From: Streptomyces malachitofuscus | GTDB taxonomy: Bacteria; Actinomycetota; Actinomycetes; Streptomycetales; Streptomycetaceae | Direction of reading: 5' to 3' | NCBI RefSeq assembly: GCF_014650055.1 | Contig: NZ_BMUF01000014.1 | Location: 1-64,000 of the forward strand | DNA: 64,000 nucleotides | Shown here: positions 25,209 to 33,717 of the stretch, in pieces | Numbering within the stretch: position 1 is the first letter of the stretch | Layout of the letters: every line of letters starts with the position of its first letter | Notes under the pieces: model-generated | What the model saw: the letters and a program-made list of their open reading frames with translations, nothing else | Databases searched by the model: none | Told to the model about the DNA's origin: nothing | Made by a program: the position numbers and the translations under genes

Positions 25209-26741
25209 TCAGTACGCCCGGCCGCGCATCCGGCGCCACCACATCAGCGCCACGCCGATCAGCAGCAGCCCGCCGGCGCCCGCACCCGCGGACGCGGCGA
25301 TCAGGGCGGTGTCGTCCGAGCCCTCCGCGCCCGCCGGACTCAGCGCGTCGCCGAGCTGGTTGCGTACGTCGTTGCCGCCGTCCACGCCCTTGGCGAGCGG
25401 CCCGCGCGACCCCTCCGTCGGGTTCGCCAGATAGGGGAACGCCGCCCCGAACTCCTTGTCGTTGGCGTTCACCGCGTCACCCAGGTCGTTCTTCGCACCG
25501 ACCAGTTCGCCCTCGACGACCTGCAGCGCGGCGTCGATCACGTCGTCCGTGAGCCGCCGCCCGTTGGGGAAGCCCGCCTTGTCCCCGTCCAGGACCCCCA
25601 GCCGCTTGGGCTCCGCGGCAGGCTCGATCGAGGTGTTGAGGCGCAGCATCTCCGACGGCGTGACGTGCGGCGGCTGGTTGAGCCCTTCGACGCCCTTGAG
25701 GAAGACGTCGACGAGGTCGTTGCGGGGCGTGTCGGGCGCCGGGATCTTGTAGATCGCCTCGATCAGCTTCGGCAGTTCCGGCTCGGTGACGTTCTTCAGG
25801 AACTGAGCGTCGTCCCACGGACCCGACGCGTTGAACGTGTCCTTGTCCCTCAGCGGGTTGACGACCTCGTTCACCAGCGGGTTGCCCAGCCGGGACACCT
25901 GGACGAAGTGCCCCTCGGCGTTCTTGCGCTGGGTCGTCGACCAGATCCCGACGACCGGCTGGTCCGCCGACTCGGTGATCATGTCCGTCGGGACCTGCAG
26001 CGCCAGGGAGTTGACGTTGTAGCCCTTGAGCGTGTCGTTGCCGACCTCCGAGAGGTTCCCGCCGTACAGCAGGTCGAAGACCCGCAGGTCCAGGAAGAAC
26101 GGGTCGTCGGCCTGGCCCGCGAACGTCGTTGCCCCGCCCGCGAGTTCGTGCACCGCCTCCTTGCGCAGCGTGTCGTAGTCCGGCATGGACGCCTTGCCGA
26201 CGTTCGACGGCGCGACCGGAACATCGTCCGCGATCTTCGTGCGGGACACCGCGTGCTGGTTCTTCAGCTTCAGCAGCTCGATGTCGTAGGTCTGCGTGAT
26301 GTTGAGGTCCTGGTCGTCCAGGCTGGTGACCGGGCCCGTGTTGTAGAGGAACGTCTTGTCGTTCTTCGTGTGGGTCGTGAAGGTGTAGCGGAAGAGCAGC
26401 TCGCCCTGCGCGTCACCGTTGTTGTCGATGTGGATGTCGTACTGCGCGTCCTCGGCGAACGTGAAGAAGTTCGGACCGCCGGCCGGCTCCTCGAAGGGGA
26501 TCCAGTTCGCGATGATCGTCGTGGTGTCCGGCTTGTCGGGGCTGACGAACGCGTACAGGTCCGTGTTGTCGAACTGCGGGGTGCCCGAGATCAGCGGGGC
26601 CTCCCGGTGGGAGGAGGCGGAGGCCGCCTCGGGTTCCAGCGTGGTCACACCGGCGGCTGCGAGCCCCCCGGCGGCCAGCGCACCACAGATGAGGGTCGCG
26701 AGACTCCTGCGCCCCGCACCGGTCCTGGAATTAGGTGTCAT
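25209..26741 (-). CDS. Secreted, membrane-anchored DUF4331 protein
   Basis: A 510-residue protein from ATG 26741 (MTPNSRTGAGRRSLATL), with GAGGA upstream; the frame continues upstream but into the divergent promoter. After a signal peptide ending EAASA it has the DUF4331 hallmark SSHREAPLISGTPQFDNTDLYAF and later DPFFLDLRVFDLL. A C-terminal helix (ALIAASAGAGAGGLLLIGVALMWW) followed by RRMRGR anchors it to the membrane. DUF4331 has no established biochemical role. It is the first gene of the operon with the TPR protein and the NicO transporter, and faces the ECF sigma factor gene. Confidence 0.9.
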   Translation of the reverse strand: MTPNSRTGAGRRSLATLICGALAAGGLAAAGVTTLEPEAASASSHREAPLISGTPQFDNTDLYAFVSPDKPDTTTIIANWIPFEEPAGGPNFFTFAEDAQYDIHIDNNGDAQGELLFRYTFTTHTKNDKTFLYNTGPVTSLDDQDLNITQTYDIELLKLKNQHAVSRTKIADDVPVAPSNVGKASMPDYDTLRKEAVHELAGGATTFAGQADDPFFLDLRVFDLLYGGNLSEVGNDTLKGYNVNSLALQVPTDMITESADQPVVGIWSTTQRKNAEGHFVQVSRLGNPLVNEVVNPLRDKDTFNASGPWDDAQFLKNVTEPELPKLIEAIYKIPAPDTPRNDLVDVFLKGVEGLNQPPHVTPSEMLRLNTSIEPAAEPKRLGVLDGDKAGFPNGRRLTDDVIDAALQVVEGELVGAKNDLGDAVNANDKEFGAAFPYLANPTEGSRGPLAKGVDGGNDVRNQLGDALSPAGAEGSDDTALIAASAGAGAGGLLLIGVALMWWRRMRGRAY

Positions 26742-26813
26742 GCCGTCCGTCCTCAGTGCCGACTTGCCTTGACGCACTGGGATTCGGAGCACGCGGCCGG
26801 CCGGATTGGTCGA

Positions 26814-26825
26814 GTTTCCGGAAAC
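26814..26825. promoter_or_regulatory. Palindrome GTTTCCGGAAAC in the sigma/DUF4331 divergent promoter
   Basis: A perfect 12-bp palindrome lies midway between the DUF4331 start and the sigma factor start. It may be a regulator site, or part of an ECF-type promoter (GGAAAC resembles the GGAAC -35 class). I could not define a matching -10. Confidence 0.35.
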
Positions 26826-26935
26826 GTTCCCGGCCCCCTCCCGCCGGGCCTGAGCACCCGTAGCATTTCTCGCTGCCGACCCGCGTTTCGGGCCCGGTGA
26901 TCCGTACTTCCCATCCGGAGGCTCGCGCGCTGCGA

Positions 26936-27529
26936 ATGCCTCGTGTGACCGGGTGGCCCCGCGGGGCCGGGAGAGGGGGATGCGCGTTGGAGGCGGACGA
27001 GCTGCTGGTGCTTGTGGCCGCGGGTGACCAGAAGGCCTTCGAGGACCTGTACGGGCTGGTCTCGGGGCCGGTGTACGGGCTGGTGCGGCGGGTGGTGCGG
27101 GACCCCGCGCAGTCCGAGGAGGTGGCCCAGGAGGTGCTGCTGGAACTCTGGCGCTCCGCCGCGCGGTTCGACCCCGGCCGGGGCAGCGCGCTGTCCTGGG
27201 TGCTCACCCTCGCCCACCGCCGCGCCGTGGACCGGGTGCGCAGCGCCCGCGCGGCCGGCGAGCGGGAGCAGCGCGAGGCCCGGCGCGGTCACGGCCCCGC
27301 CTTCGACCAGGTCGCCGAGGAGGTCGAGGCAGGTCTCGAACGGGAGTGGGTGCGCCGTTGCCTGGACCGGCTCACCGCGATCCAGCGCCAGTCGGTCACC
27401 CTCGCCTATTACGACGGCTACACCTACCGGGAGGTGGCCGAGCGGCTGTCGCTGCCGCTGGGCACGGTCAAGACCCGGATGCGCGACGGCCTGACCCGCC
27501 TGCGCCACTGCCTGGGAGGCGCGGCATGA
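26936..27529 (+). CDS. ECF RNA polymerase sigma factor, SigK-like
   Basis: A 197-residue protein if started at ATG 26936; TTG 26987 (LEADELLVLVAAGD) is a credible alternative, as conserved sequence begins there and GAGAGGGGG precedes it. Region 2 reads FEDLYGLVSGPVYGLVRRVV and EVLLELWRSAARFDPGRGSALSWVLTLAHRRAVDRVR. Region 4 reads QRQSVTLAYYDGYTYREVAERLSLPLGTVKTRMRDGL. The RskA-type anti-sigma partner downstream supports a SigK-type factor. It likely directs transcription of its own operon and perhaps the divergent DUF4331 operon. Confidence 0.9.
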   Translation: MPRVTGWPRGAGRGGCALEADELLVLVAAGDQKAFEDLYGLVSGPVYGLVRRVVRDPAQSEEVAQEVLLELWRSAARFDPGRGSALSWVLTLAHRRAVDRVRSARAAGEREQREARRGHGPAFDQVAEEVEAGLEREWVRRCLDRLTAIQRQSVTLAYYDGYTYREVAERLSLPLGTVKTRMRDGLTRLRHCLGGAA

Positions 27530-28344
27530 GCCTGTTCGGCCGACTGACGTCCCGGGGGGACCTGCACTCGCTGGCCGCCCCGTACGCCCTGGACGCGCTG
27601 GAGCCCGCCGAGCGGGTCCGCTTCGAGAAGCATCTGCGGTCCTGCGGAAGCTGCGCCGCCGAGGTGCGCGATCTCGCCGAGGACGCCGTCCGCCTCGCCT
27701 GGTCCACGGCCGCTCCGGCGCCGCCCGCGATGCGGGACCGGGTGCTGGCCGCCGTGCGCACCACCGCCCAGGAGCCCGCAGCGCAGAATTCGGCACGCGC
27801 GCGTGCGCCGCAGTTGCCGCCGCACGTCTGGGGCACCGCACCGCCGCCGCGCCCCCGTGAGCGGCGCCGGTCACCGCTGTTCGTGCCGTTCGCGACGGCC
27901 ACCGCCGCCGCGGCGCTCGTCGTGGCCTCGCTGTTCGCCGTCCAGGCGGACCGGACCCAGGACCGGCTCGACGCCGAGCGCGACCGGGCGCGTGAGATCG
28001 CCCACGTTCTCGCGGCGCCGGACGCGCGCGCGAGCAGCGGCCGGGACCCGGACGGCCGCACGATCGGAGTGATCGCGTCCGCTTCCTCGCGCAGCGCGGT
28101 CGTCACTCTCGGCGGATACGGCGACCCCCCGAACGGACGTGTGCGTCAGCTCTGGCTCATGGGCGCGGGGGAGCGGCCGCGTTCCCTGGGGCTTTTCGAG
28201 GGCGACACGCCCTTGGTCGCCTCCGGCCTCGACACCTCGGCGACGTCACTCGCCGTGACCGTCGAGCCCGACGGAGGGTCGCCGCAGCCGACGGGCAAGC
28301 CCATCGTGCAACTCGCCCTGAAAACGGTCGGATTCGGAGAGTAA
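27526..28344 (+). CDS. Anti-sigma factor, RskA family
   Basis: A 272-residue protein whose ATG overlaps the sigma stop (ATGA), so the two are translationally coupled. The N-terminal zinc-binding anti-sigma motif is HLRSCGSC (HX3CX2C) within FEKHLRSCGSCAAEVRDLAED. One membrane helix (FVPFATATAAAALVVASLFAVQA, near residue 125) is followed by the extracytoplasmic RskA domain (VVTLGGYGDPPNGRVRQLWLM). In the SigK/RskA system the membrane anti-sigma is removed by regulated proteolysis on an external signal; the signal here is unknown. Confidence 0.92.
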   Translation: MSLFGRLTSRGDLHSLAAPYALDALEPAERVRFEKHLRSCGSCAAEVRDLAEDAVRLAWSTAAPAPPAMRDRVLAAVRTTAQEPAAQNSARARAPQLPPHVWGTAPPPRPRERRRSPLFVPFATATAAAALVVASLFAVQADRTQDRLDAERDRAREIAHVLAAPDARASSGRDPDGRTIGVIASASSRSAVVTLGGYGDPPNGRVRQLWLMGAGERPRSLGLFEGDTPLVASGLDTSATSLAVTVEPDGGSPQPTGKPIVQLALKTVGFGE

Positions 28345-28421
28345 TCGTCGCGGGTTCGTCAACACCCTTATGGGGAAGGTGAATCCTGTGACCTCGATAC
28401 ACGAGTGCCCGTACGGGGCGA

Positions 28422-28427
28422 TAGGGT
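28422..28427 (+). promoter_or_regulatory. TAGGGT -10-like hexamer before the small ORF
   Basis: TAGGGT lies 43 bp upstream of ATG 28471 in the short gap after the anti-sigma gene. It matches the streptomycete housekeeping -10 class (TANNNT). No good -35 is evident. Confidence 0.35.
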
Positions 28428-28470
28428 TACCCTGCCCGGGCCGGGTGGACTCGTACGGGTGGGGAGTGAC

Positions 28471-28746
28471 ATGGAACAGATAACAGTGCGCAGCAGGGCC
28501 AGGGTCCCTGCGATCACCTGCGGGAGCAGCGCGACCAGTTCGCGCCTCGACCGCCATCTCTCGGTCCTCGCGGGACCGGCCGTCCCGCAGCGCGAGACGG
28601 CGGAGGCGACCACGCTGATGCGTGAGCTGACCGCGCGTGACACCGCGCACAGCCGTGGCGCCAGGGGCGCGCGGGCCCGCACGAGCCGCGTCAAGCTCTT
28701 CGCCCCGCTGCGCCGACTGCGCCGCTCCCTGTTCGGCAGCCGGTAG
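28471..28746 (+). CDS. Small basic hypothetical protein (91 residues)
   Basis: A 91-residue ORF from ATG 28471 with GGGGAG 5 nt upstream. It begins MEQITVRSRARVPAITC and ends FAPLRRLRRSLFGSR. It is rich in Arg and Ser, is predicted soluble, and has no motif I recognise; the end is a basic amphipathic stretch. It probably has its own promoter (TAGGGT at 28422). The upstream in-frame start at 28405 lacks a ribosome-binding site. Confidence 0.6.
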   Translation: MEQITVRSRARVPAITCGSSATSSRLDRHLSVLAGPAVPQRETAEATTLMRELTARDTAHSRGARGARARTSRVKLFAPLRRLRRSLFGSR

Positions 28747-28925
28747 CGCCCGCGCCGGACGGTCCCCGCCGTCCCGGCGCAGCGCCCCGCCCCGCCCGTC
28801 ATCCCCGCGGGCACTGAAGGGCAGTCGGCGCACCAGCACACCCAGCACGTCCCCTTGCCGGCGTCCCCCGGTCCCACCCGGCCGCGATCCGGGGGTCCGC
28901 CGGCCTCACCCCTCCGCCCCGCGCG

Positions 28926-29708
28926 TCACCGCTTGCCGTGTGCGTACTCCCGCACCGCGAGCGGCACGAACACCGCGAGCAGCACCGCACACCAGGCCAG
29001 CGACCCCGCGACGGGATGCGCCACCGGCCAGGCCGCCCCCTCCGGCACCGGGGCGTTGCCGAACAGGTCCCGCAGCGCCGTCGCCACCGCACTGATCGGA
29101 TTCCACTCCGCCACCGTGCGCAGCCCGCCCGGCAGTCCTTCGGCCGGGATGTACGCGCTGGACAGCAGCGGCAGCAGGAAGGTCGCCCCGCCCAGCTGAC
29201 CGGCCGCCTCCTCGTTCCGGGTGAGCAGCCCCAGGAAGATCCCGGCCCAGGTGCACGCGAAGCGGAACAGCAGCAACAGCGCCACGGCGCCCACCGCGGC
29301 CGGCGCACCCCCCTCCACGCGCCAGCCGACCGCCAGCCCCACCAGCAGGAACGGCACCGTCCCGGCCGCCGTCACCAGCACATCCGCCACGGCCTGGCCC
29401 ACCGGTACGGCGGCCCGGCTCACCGGCAGCGTGCGCAGCCGGTCCGTCACCCCGCGGTGCACGTCCTGCGCCGACTGGAACATGCCGGTCATGATCCCGC
29501 CCGCCGCCGTCGCCACCAGCAGCCCCGGCACCAGGAAGGACCGGTACTCGGCGCCCGGCACGGCGAGCGCGCTGCCGAAGACATAGCCGAAGAACAACAG
29601 CATGCTGACCGGCATCGTCTGGGTGAGGACCAGCAGCCCCGGGTTGTTCCGCATCCGCCGCAGCTGCCGGCCGAGCAGCGCGGTGCCGTCGTACGCCAAC
29701 GTGCTCAT
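28926..29708 (-). CDS. ABC-2 type transporter permease, DrrB-like
   Basis: A 260-residue permease from ATG 29708, overlapping the ATPase stop (ATGA). It begins with a cytoplasmic helix and LTQTMPVSMLLFFGYVFGSAL. Six hydrophobic segments and the conserved GLLTRNEEAAGQLGGATFLLPLLSSAYIP, the ABC-2 signature between the last helices, follow. It forms the membrane half of a drug-type exporter with the upstream ATPase. Confidence 0.9.
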   Translation of the reverse strand: MSTLAYDGTALLGRQLRRMRNNPGLLVLTQTMPVSMLLFFGYVFGSALAVPGAEYRSFLVPGLLVATAAGGIMTGMFQSAQDVHRGVTDRLRTLPVSRAAVPVGQAVADVLVTAAGTVPFLLVGLAVGWRVEGGAPAAVGAVALLLLFRFACTWAGIFLGLLTRNEEAAGQLGGATFLLPLLSSAYIPAEGLPGGLRTVAEWNPISAVATALRDLFGNAPVPEGAAWPVAHPVAGSLAWCAVLLAVFVPLAVREYAHGKR

Positions 29709-30682
29709 GCGGCACGCTCCTTGTCGTCGCCGGGGCGGCCGGCGAAGGCACCGGGGCCCTCGGTCAGCCGCAGGAAGACATCGTCGAGGGTCGGTGGCCG
29801 CAGGCTCGCGTCGAGCAGCGGCACACCCGCCGCGTCCAGCGTGCGCACCAGGTGCGGGAGGGTGAGCGTCGCGTCCTTGGTGACCACCCCGACCGCGTTC
29901 CGCTCCCGGTCCACGGAGGGCTCCGAGCCGGTGAGCCGGTCCAGCACCCCGGCGGCCGCCACCAGCGCGGCCGCGTTCGCGACGACCACTTCCGCGTGCG
30001 TCCCCACCAGCGTCTTGAGTGCGGCCGGTGAGCCGGTGTGCGCGACCCGTCCCCGGTCCACCAGGGCGATGTCGTCGGCGAGCCGGTCGGCCTCCTCCAG
30101 ATACTGGGTGGTGAGCAGCACGGTCGTGCCCTCGTCGGTGAGCTCGCGCACCGCCTCCCAGATCAGCGCGCGGCTGGCCGGGTCGAGGCCGGTCGTCGGC
30201 TCGTCCAGGAACAGCACCTCGGGTCGGCGGATCAGGCTCGCCGCCAGGTCCAGCCGGCGGCGCATACCCCCCGACCAGCCGGACGCCGGCCGGTCCGCCG
30301 CCTCCGTCAGCCCGAACCGGTCGAGCAGCTCGGCGGCCCGCGCGGCGGCCCCGTCCACCCGGTGCAGCCGGGCGAACAGCCGCAGATTCTCGCGGCCGGT
30401 GAGATCCCCGTCGATCGAGGTGTCCTGCCCGGTGACGCCGATCCTGCGCCGTACGGCGGCGGCCTCCCGGACGAGGTCGTGACCCGCGATCCGCGCGGAG
30501 CCCGCGTCGGGCCGCAGCAGGGTGGTCAGCAGCCGGACGGCCGTGGTCTTGCCCGCGCCGTTGGGCCCGAGCACCCCGCACACGGTGCCCTCGGCCACCG
30601 CCAGATCCAGCCCTCGCAGGGCATGGACCTCCCCGAAACGCTTCTCCAGGCCCTCACTAAGTACAGCGTACGTAGTAGTCAT
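29705..30682 (-). CDS. ABC transporter ATP-binding protein, DrrA-like
   Basis: A 325-residue ATPase from ATG 30682 (MTTTYAVLSEGLEKRF). Walker A is GPNGAGKTTAV, the signature is SGWSGGMRRRLDLA, Walker B is VLFLDEPTTGLDP, and the H-loop region is TTQYLEEAD. The C-terminal extension (about residues 240-310) is of the DrrA daunorubicin-resistance type. With the downstream permease it should export a hydrophobic compound. Its promoter carries the operator of the divergent TetR gene. Confidence 0.92.
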   Translation of the reverse strand: MTTTYAVLSEGLEKRFGEVHALRGLDLAVAEGTVCGVLGPNGAGKTTAVRLLTTLLRPDAGSARIAGHDLVREAAAVRRRIGVTGQDTSIDGDLTGRENLRLFARLHRVDGAAARAAELLDRFGLTEAADRPASGWSGGMRRRLDLAASLIRRPEVLFLDEPTTGLDPASRALIWEAVRELTDEGTTVLLTTQYLEEADRLADDIALVDRGRVAHTGSPAALKTLVGTHAEVVVANAAALVAAAGVLDRLTGSEPSVDRERNAVGVVTKDATLTLPHLVRTLDAAGVPLLDASLRPPTLDDVFLRLTEGPGAFAGRPGDDKERAA

Positions 30683-30699
30683 GCGCCGACCATAGCGCA

Positions 30700-30718
30700 T
30701 TACGTACGATGTACGTAA
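30700..30718. promoter_or_regulatory. TetR operator between ABC exporter and its regulator
   Basis: TTACGTACGATGTACGTAA is a 19-bp palindrome, perfect on both sides of a central GAT. It lies in the 62-bp gap between the divergent exporter and TetR genes. A partial second copy (GTACAGCGTACGTAGTA) overlaps the start of the ATPase gene at 30661-30677. The placement fits repression of the exporter and autoregulation. Confidence 0.85.
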
Positions 30719-30744
30719 CTACGATGGTGGGGAGGTGATGACCG

Positions 30745-31458
30745 ATGGCGGGCCGAGCGGCCGAACCCGAAGTGATCTGGGCGCGCCCCGAGCGCACCGG
30801 CCGTGGGCCGAGACCGGCGTACACCCGCGCCGACATCGCCGCGGCGGCGGTGCGCATCGCCGACGCCGACGGCCTGGACGCGGTCTCCATGCGCCGCGTC
30901 GCCGCGGAACTGGGCTGCGGCACCATGTCGCTGTACAACTACGTCCCCCGCAAGGAGGACCTGTACGAGCTGATGGTGGACGCGGCCGGCGGCGAGCACG
31001 AGCTGTGGGAGCCCAGCGGTGACTGGCGCGCCGACATGCTCCTGGTGGCCCACCGGACGCGGTCGCTGATGCACCGTCACCCGTGGCTGCCGCGGCTGAT
31101 GTCGCCGGTCTACGGCCTCAGCCCCAACTCCCTGCGCTATCTCGAGCACTGCCTGGCCTGCCTGGACACGCTCCCCGCGTCCTACGGCACCAAGCTGGAG
31201 CTGATCGCGATGCTGAACGGCATCGTGACGACGTATGTCACCAACGAACTGGCCACCGCCGAACGCACGCGCTCGCTGCCCTGGTCGCAGGAGCAGGAGG
31301 ACGCCGTCCGGATCGCCTATCTGAGCGGCCGGATCGCGACCGGCGCCTACCCGCGGATGGCGGCGGCCTTCGCGGAGGACGCCGGGCCGATCGACCTGGA
31401 GGCGGTGTTCGAGCGGGCACTCACCCGCATGCTGAACGCCTTCGAGCCCCGCGCCTGA
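30745..31458 (+). CDS. TetR-family regulator (TetR_C_1-like) of the ABC exporter
   Basis: A 237-residue protein from ATG 30745, preceded by GGGGAGG. An N-terminal extension of about 25 residues precedes the helix-turn-helix (ADIAAAAVRIADADGLDAVSMRRVAAELGCGTMSLYNYVPRKEDL). The C-terminal ligand domain resembles TetR_C_1 seen in tetracycline- and drug-responsive regulators. It probably binds 30700-30718 and releases it on binding the exported compound. Confidence 0.9.
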   Translation: MAGRAAEPEVIWARPERTGRGPRPAYTRADIAAAAVRIADADGLDAVSMRRVAAELGCGTMSLYNYVPRKEDLYELMVDAAGGEHELWEPSGDWRADMLLVAHRTRSLMHRHPWLPRLMSPVYGLSPNSLRYLEHCLACLDTLPASYGTKLELIAMLNGIVTTYVTNELATAERTRSLPWSQEQEDAVRIAYLSGRIATGAYPRMAAAFAEDAGPIDLEAVFERALTRMLNAFEPRA

Positions 31459-31499
31459 CCCCGGGCCCAGCACGAGCGGGCCCCGGGCCGGCACACCGG

Positions 31500-31582
31500 C
31501 CCGTCTGGGGGTACCCCCTCTGGGGGAGTTTGAGGACGAGGCCCGTTCAGGGCCGAAAAGGGGATCCGGGGGCCTGCCCCCG
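31500..31582. repeat. Dispersed Streptomyces repeat with terminator-like hairpins
   Basis: The segment has GGGGGTACCCCC, then GTTTGAGGACGAGGCCCGTT, a GGCCC/GGGCC hairpin (31540-31554), and GGGGG-CCTG-CCCCC (31568-31581). I recognise the GTTTGAGGACGAGGCC element as a very common streptomycete intergenic repeat. It lies after the TetR stop and before the 3' end of the convergent ISP-like gene, and probably acts as a transcription terminator for both. Confidence 0.7.
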
Positions 31583-31716
31583 AGGGACGGGACGGGACGG
31601 GAAGGGGCGGCGGGGCGAGGAGACCCTTCCGCGAACCCCGCCCACCGCGACGGAGACGATGGCGGCCGGGACACCGGCCGGCGGTGCGAGCCGGCGCCCG
31701 GGAACAGCGCCGGCTG

Positions 31717-32907
31717 TCAGAGCAGCGCCAGTTGGCCCTCCGGGCCCTCCTCGTGCGGGTCCAGCACCGAGGCCGGGCGGCGTGCCGAGGGCGGGACCGG
31801 GAGCACCCCCGCCTCGCGCAACTCGGCCGGTGTGATCCGGCGGGCCGGCTCCGCGCCCGTCAACGCCTCCTGCTGCGGCCGCAGTTCGGCCAGGAGGGCG
31901 AGGACCGTGATGAGTTCCAGCAGCTCCGAGGTCCAGGCCTGGGGCCAGGTGACCGGTCGGATCGCGGCCAGCGTGCCCGGCTCGCCCGGCTCCGTACGGG
32001 CCGCGAACCACTGCTCCAGCACCCGGACACCGCCGGCCTCGAAGTCCCACGCCTCGGGCGGCACGGGGGAGATGCGGCCCTCGTCGAGCAGCAGCGCCTC
32101 CTCGTCCCGGTCGTAGCGCACGGTCAGCGGCCGGGAGGGCAGCGGGGCGCGGACGTAGGGGCGGCGCCCGCCCGGCAGTTTGGGCCGTTCTCCGTCGCGT
32201 CGCATCAGCCACAGCATCCTGCGGCCCACCGTCACACCCCGCTCCCAGGCGTCCGTGTCCCCGGTGAGCGGCACCGCGAGGCCCGCGGGCGTCGGCCGGG
32301 CGACGGCCGTCGTCCAGGCGAGCACGTCCATGGGGGAGGGGGCGTGGCCGAGCCGGGCGGCGAGGTGGCCCGTGAGGCCCGGGGCCAGATTGGGCTCGGC
32401 GGCCCCCGGGCGGCGGTACAGCGGACGGACGCGCCCCGCGCGGAGCACAGGCAGCAGGGAGGTGGCGAGCAGCGCCGGACCGGCGTCGCCGTCGCCGGCA
32501 CCGCCGCGCGCGCCTCCCGCCTCCACGACGAACACCTGCCGCTCGTCCGCCACCCGCCACAGCTCCGGCCGGGCCGCGTCGATCAGCCGATGATCGGGGA
32601 TCAGCCACTGCTCGTCGAACGGGGCGTACAGGACACGTACCGGCTCGGCGCACGGGCCCGAGGCACGGGCCAGCCGCTCCGTGCCGCCGCCGCGCCCCGG
32701 CAGCCGGCCGACCGCCGACTGCGGGGTCCGGGAACGCGTCGACCGGAACAGGGCCTCGCGGTCCGGTCCCGTGGCCTTCACCAGGGCGTCCCAACGGGCC
32801 TTCAGGGCCGCCGCGTCAGGGGCCGCCGGCCACCCCCGGCCGAGCCGCGGCGGTGCGACGGACCACGGCATGAGGTCCGCCAGCAGCGGAGCGTCGTCGT
32901 GCGTCAC
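31717..32907 (-). CDS. Orphan type ISP restriction-modification-like protein (target-recognition region only)
   Basis: About 396 residues from GTG 32907. The block VRVLYAPFDEQWLIPDHRLIDAARPELWRVADERQVFV corresponds to the C-terminal YxPFDxRxxY...R.P region of type ISP restriction-modification enzymes. I find no helicase motifs, no nuclease motif and no methyltransferase DPPY/NPPY motif, so it is not a complete enzyme. I recall proteins of this size annotated this way in many streptomycetes. TACGAT lies 7 nt before the GTG, suggesting a leaderless transcript. Function unknown. Confidence 0.6.
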   Translation of the reverse strand: MTHDDAPLLADLMPWSVAPPRLGRGWPAAPDAAALKARWDALVKATGPDREALFRSTRSRTPQSAVGRLPGRGGGTERLARASGPCAEPVRVLYAPFDEQWLIPDHRLIDAARPELWRVADERQVFVVEAGGARGGAGDGDAGPALLATSLLPVLRAGRVRPLYRRPGAAEPNLAPGLTGHLAARLGHAPSPMDVLAWTTAVARPTPAGLAVPLTGDTDAWERGVTVGRRMLWLMRRDGERPKLPGGRRPYVRAPLPSRPLTVRYDRDEEALLLDEGRISPVPPEAWDFEAGGVRVLEQWFAARTEPGEPGTLAAIRPVTWPQAWTSELLELITVLALLAELRPQQEALTGAEPARRITPAELREAGVLPVPPSARRPASVLDPHEEGPEGQLALL

Positions 32908-32940
32908 GCAGGGCATCGTACGGCCTGGGCGAAGGGCGGA

Positions 32941-33690
32941 TCAGGTGGCGTCGAGCGTCACCGTGAAGGAGAAGCGGTCGCCCCGGTAGTTGATGACGGC
33001 CACGTCCAGGGGCCGGCCGTCGGTGTCGTACGTGACGCCCGTGTAGTGCAGGATCGGGCTGAGCAGCGGCACCTGGAGCAGTCGGGCCGTCTCCGGGTCG
33101 GCGAGCCGTGCCTCCACGGTGTCCGTGATCCGGCTGATGTCCGCCCCCACGACATCCCGCAGCACCTTGGTCATCGGCCACCGCACCAGGTCGTCCAGGT
33201 CGATGCGGGCGGCCAGTTCGGGGCGGACGTAGTTGCGGGCGTGGTTGGTCGGCTCGCCCGTCTTCTCGTCGCTGCGCAGCCGGTGGTACGCCGCCGCCTC
33301 GGTCAGGTCCGGGAAGTACTCGGCGACCTCGGCCGGCACCGGCGCCGGACCGTGCCCCAGCAGCTCGGTGGTCATCCCGCTCTGCTGGGCCACGATCGCG
33401 TCCACCGAGCCCAGCAGCCGCACCGGGGAACCCCGCCGGGCGCCGGGCTCGATGAAGGTCCCGCGCCGGCGGTGGCGGGTGATGAGCCCCTCGTCCTCCA
33501 GCTCCTTGAGCGCCTGCCGCATGGTCAGCACGCTCACCCCGTAGTGCCCGGCCAGTTGTTCCTCGGTGGGCAGGCGCAGGGGGTCCTGGGGTGAGCGGCC
33601 GAGGATCGAGGCGCGCAGCGACTGCGACACCTGGTACCAGAGCGGCAACTTGCGGTTCAGGACGATCGAATCCGGAGCGAAGGAGGTCAC
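32941..33690 (-). CDS. GntR-family regulator, HutC subfamily
   Basis: A 249-residue regulator from GTG 33690, with AAGGAGG-like sequence upstream. The winged helix is PLWYQVSQSLRASILGRSPQDPLRLPTEEQLAGHYGVSVLTMRQALKELEDEGLITRHRRRGTFI. It is followed by a UTRA effector domain (residues about 90-245; RADGEP-like DEKTGEPTNHARNYV). It lies 27 bp downstream of hmgA on the same strand, so tyrosine or homogentisate catabolism is a possible target, but this is inference. Confidence 0.88.
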   Translation of the reverse strand: MTSFAPDSIVLNRKLPLWYQVSQSLRASILGRSPQDPLRLPTEEQLAGHYGVSVLTMRQALKELEDEGLITRHRRRGTFIEPGARRGSPVRLLGSVDAIVAQQSGMTTELLGHGPAPVPAEVAEYFPDLTEAAAYHRLRSDEKTGEPTNHARNYVRPELAARIDLDDLVRWPMTKVLRDVVGADISRITDTVEARLADPETARLLQVPLLSPILHYTGVTYDTDGRPLDVAVINYRGDRFSFTVTLDAT

Positions 33691-33717
33691 GGGCTATCCG
33701 TACCGGTCGGAGAACGT

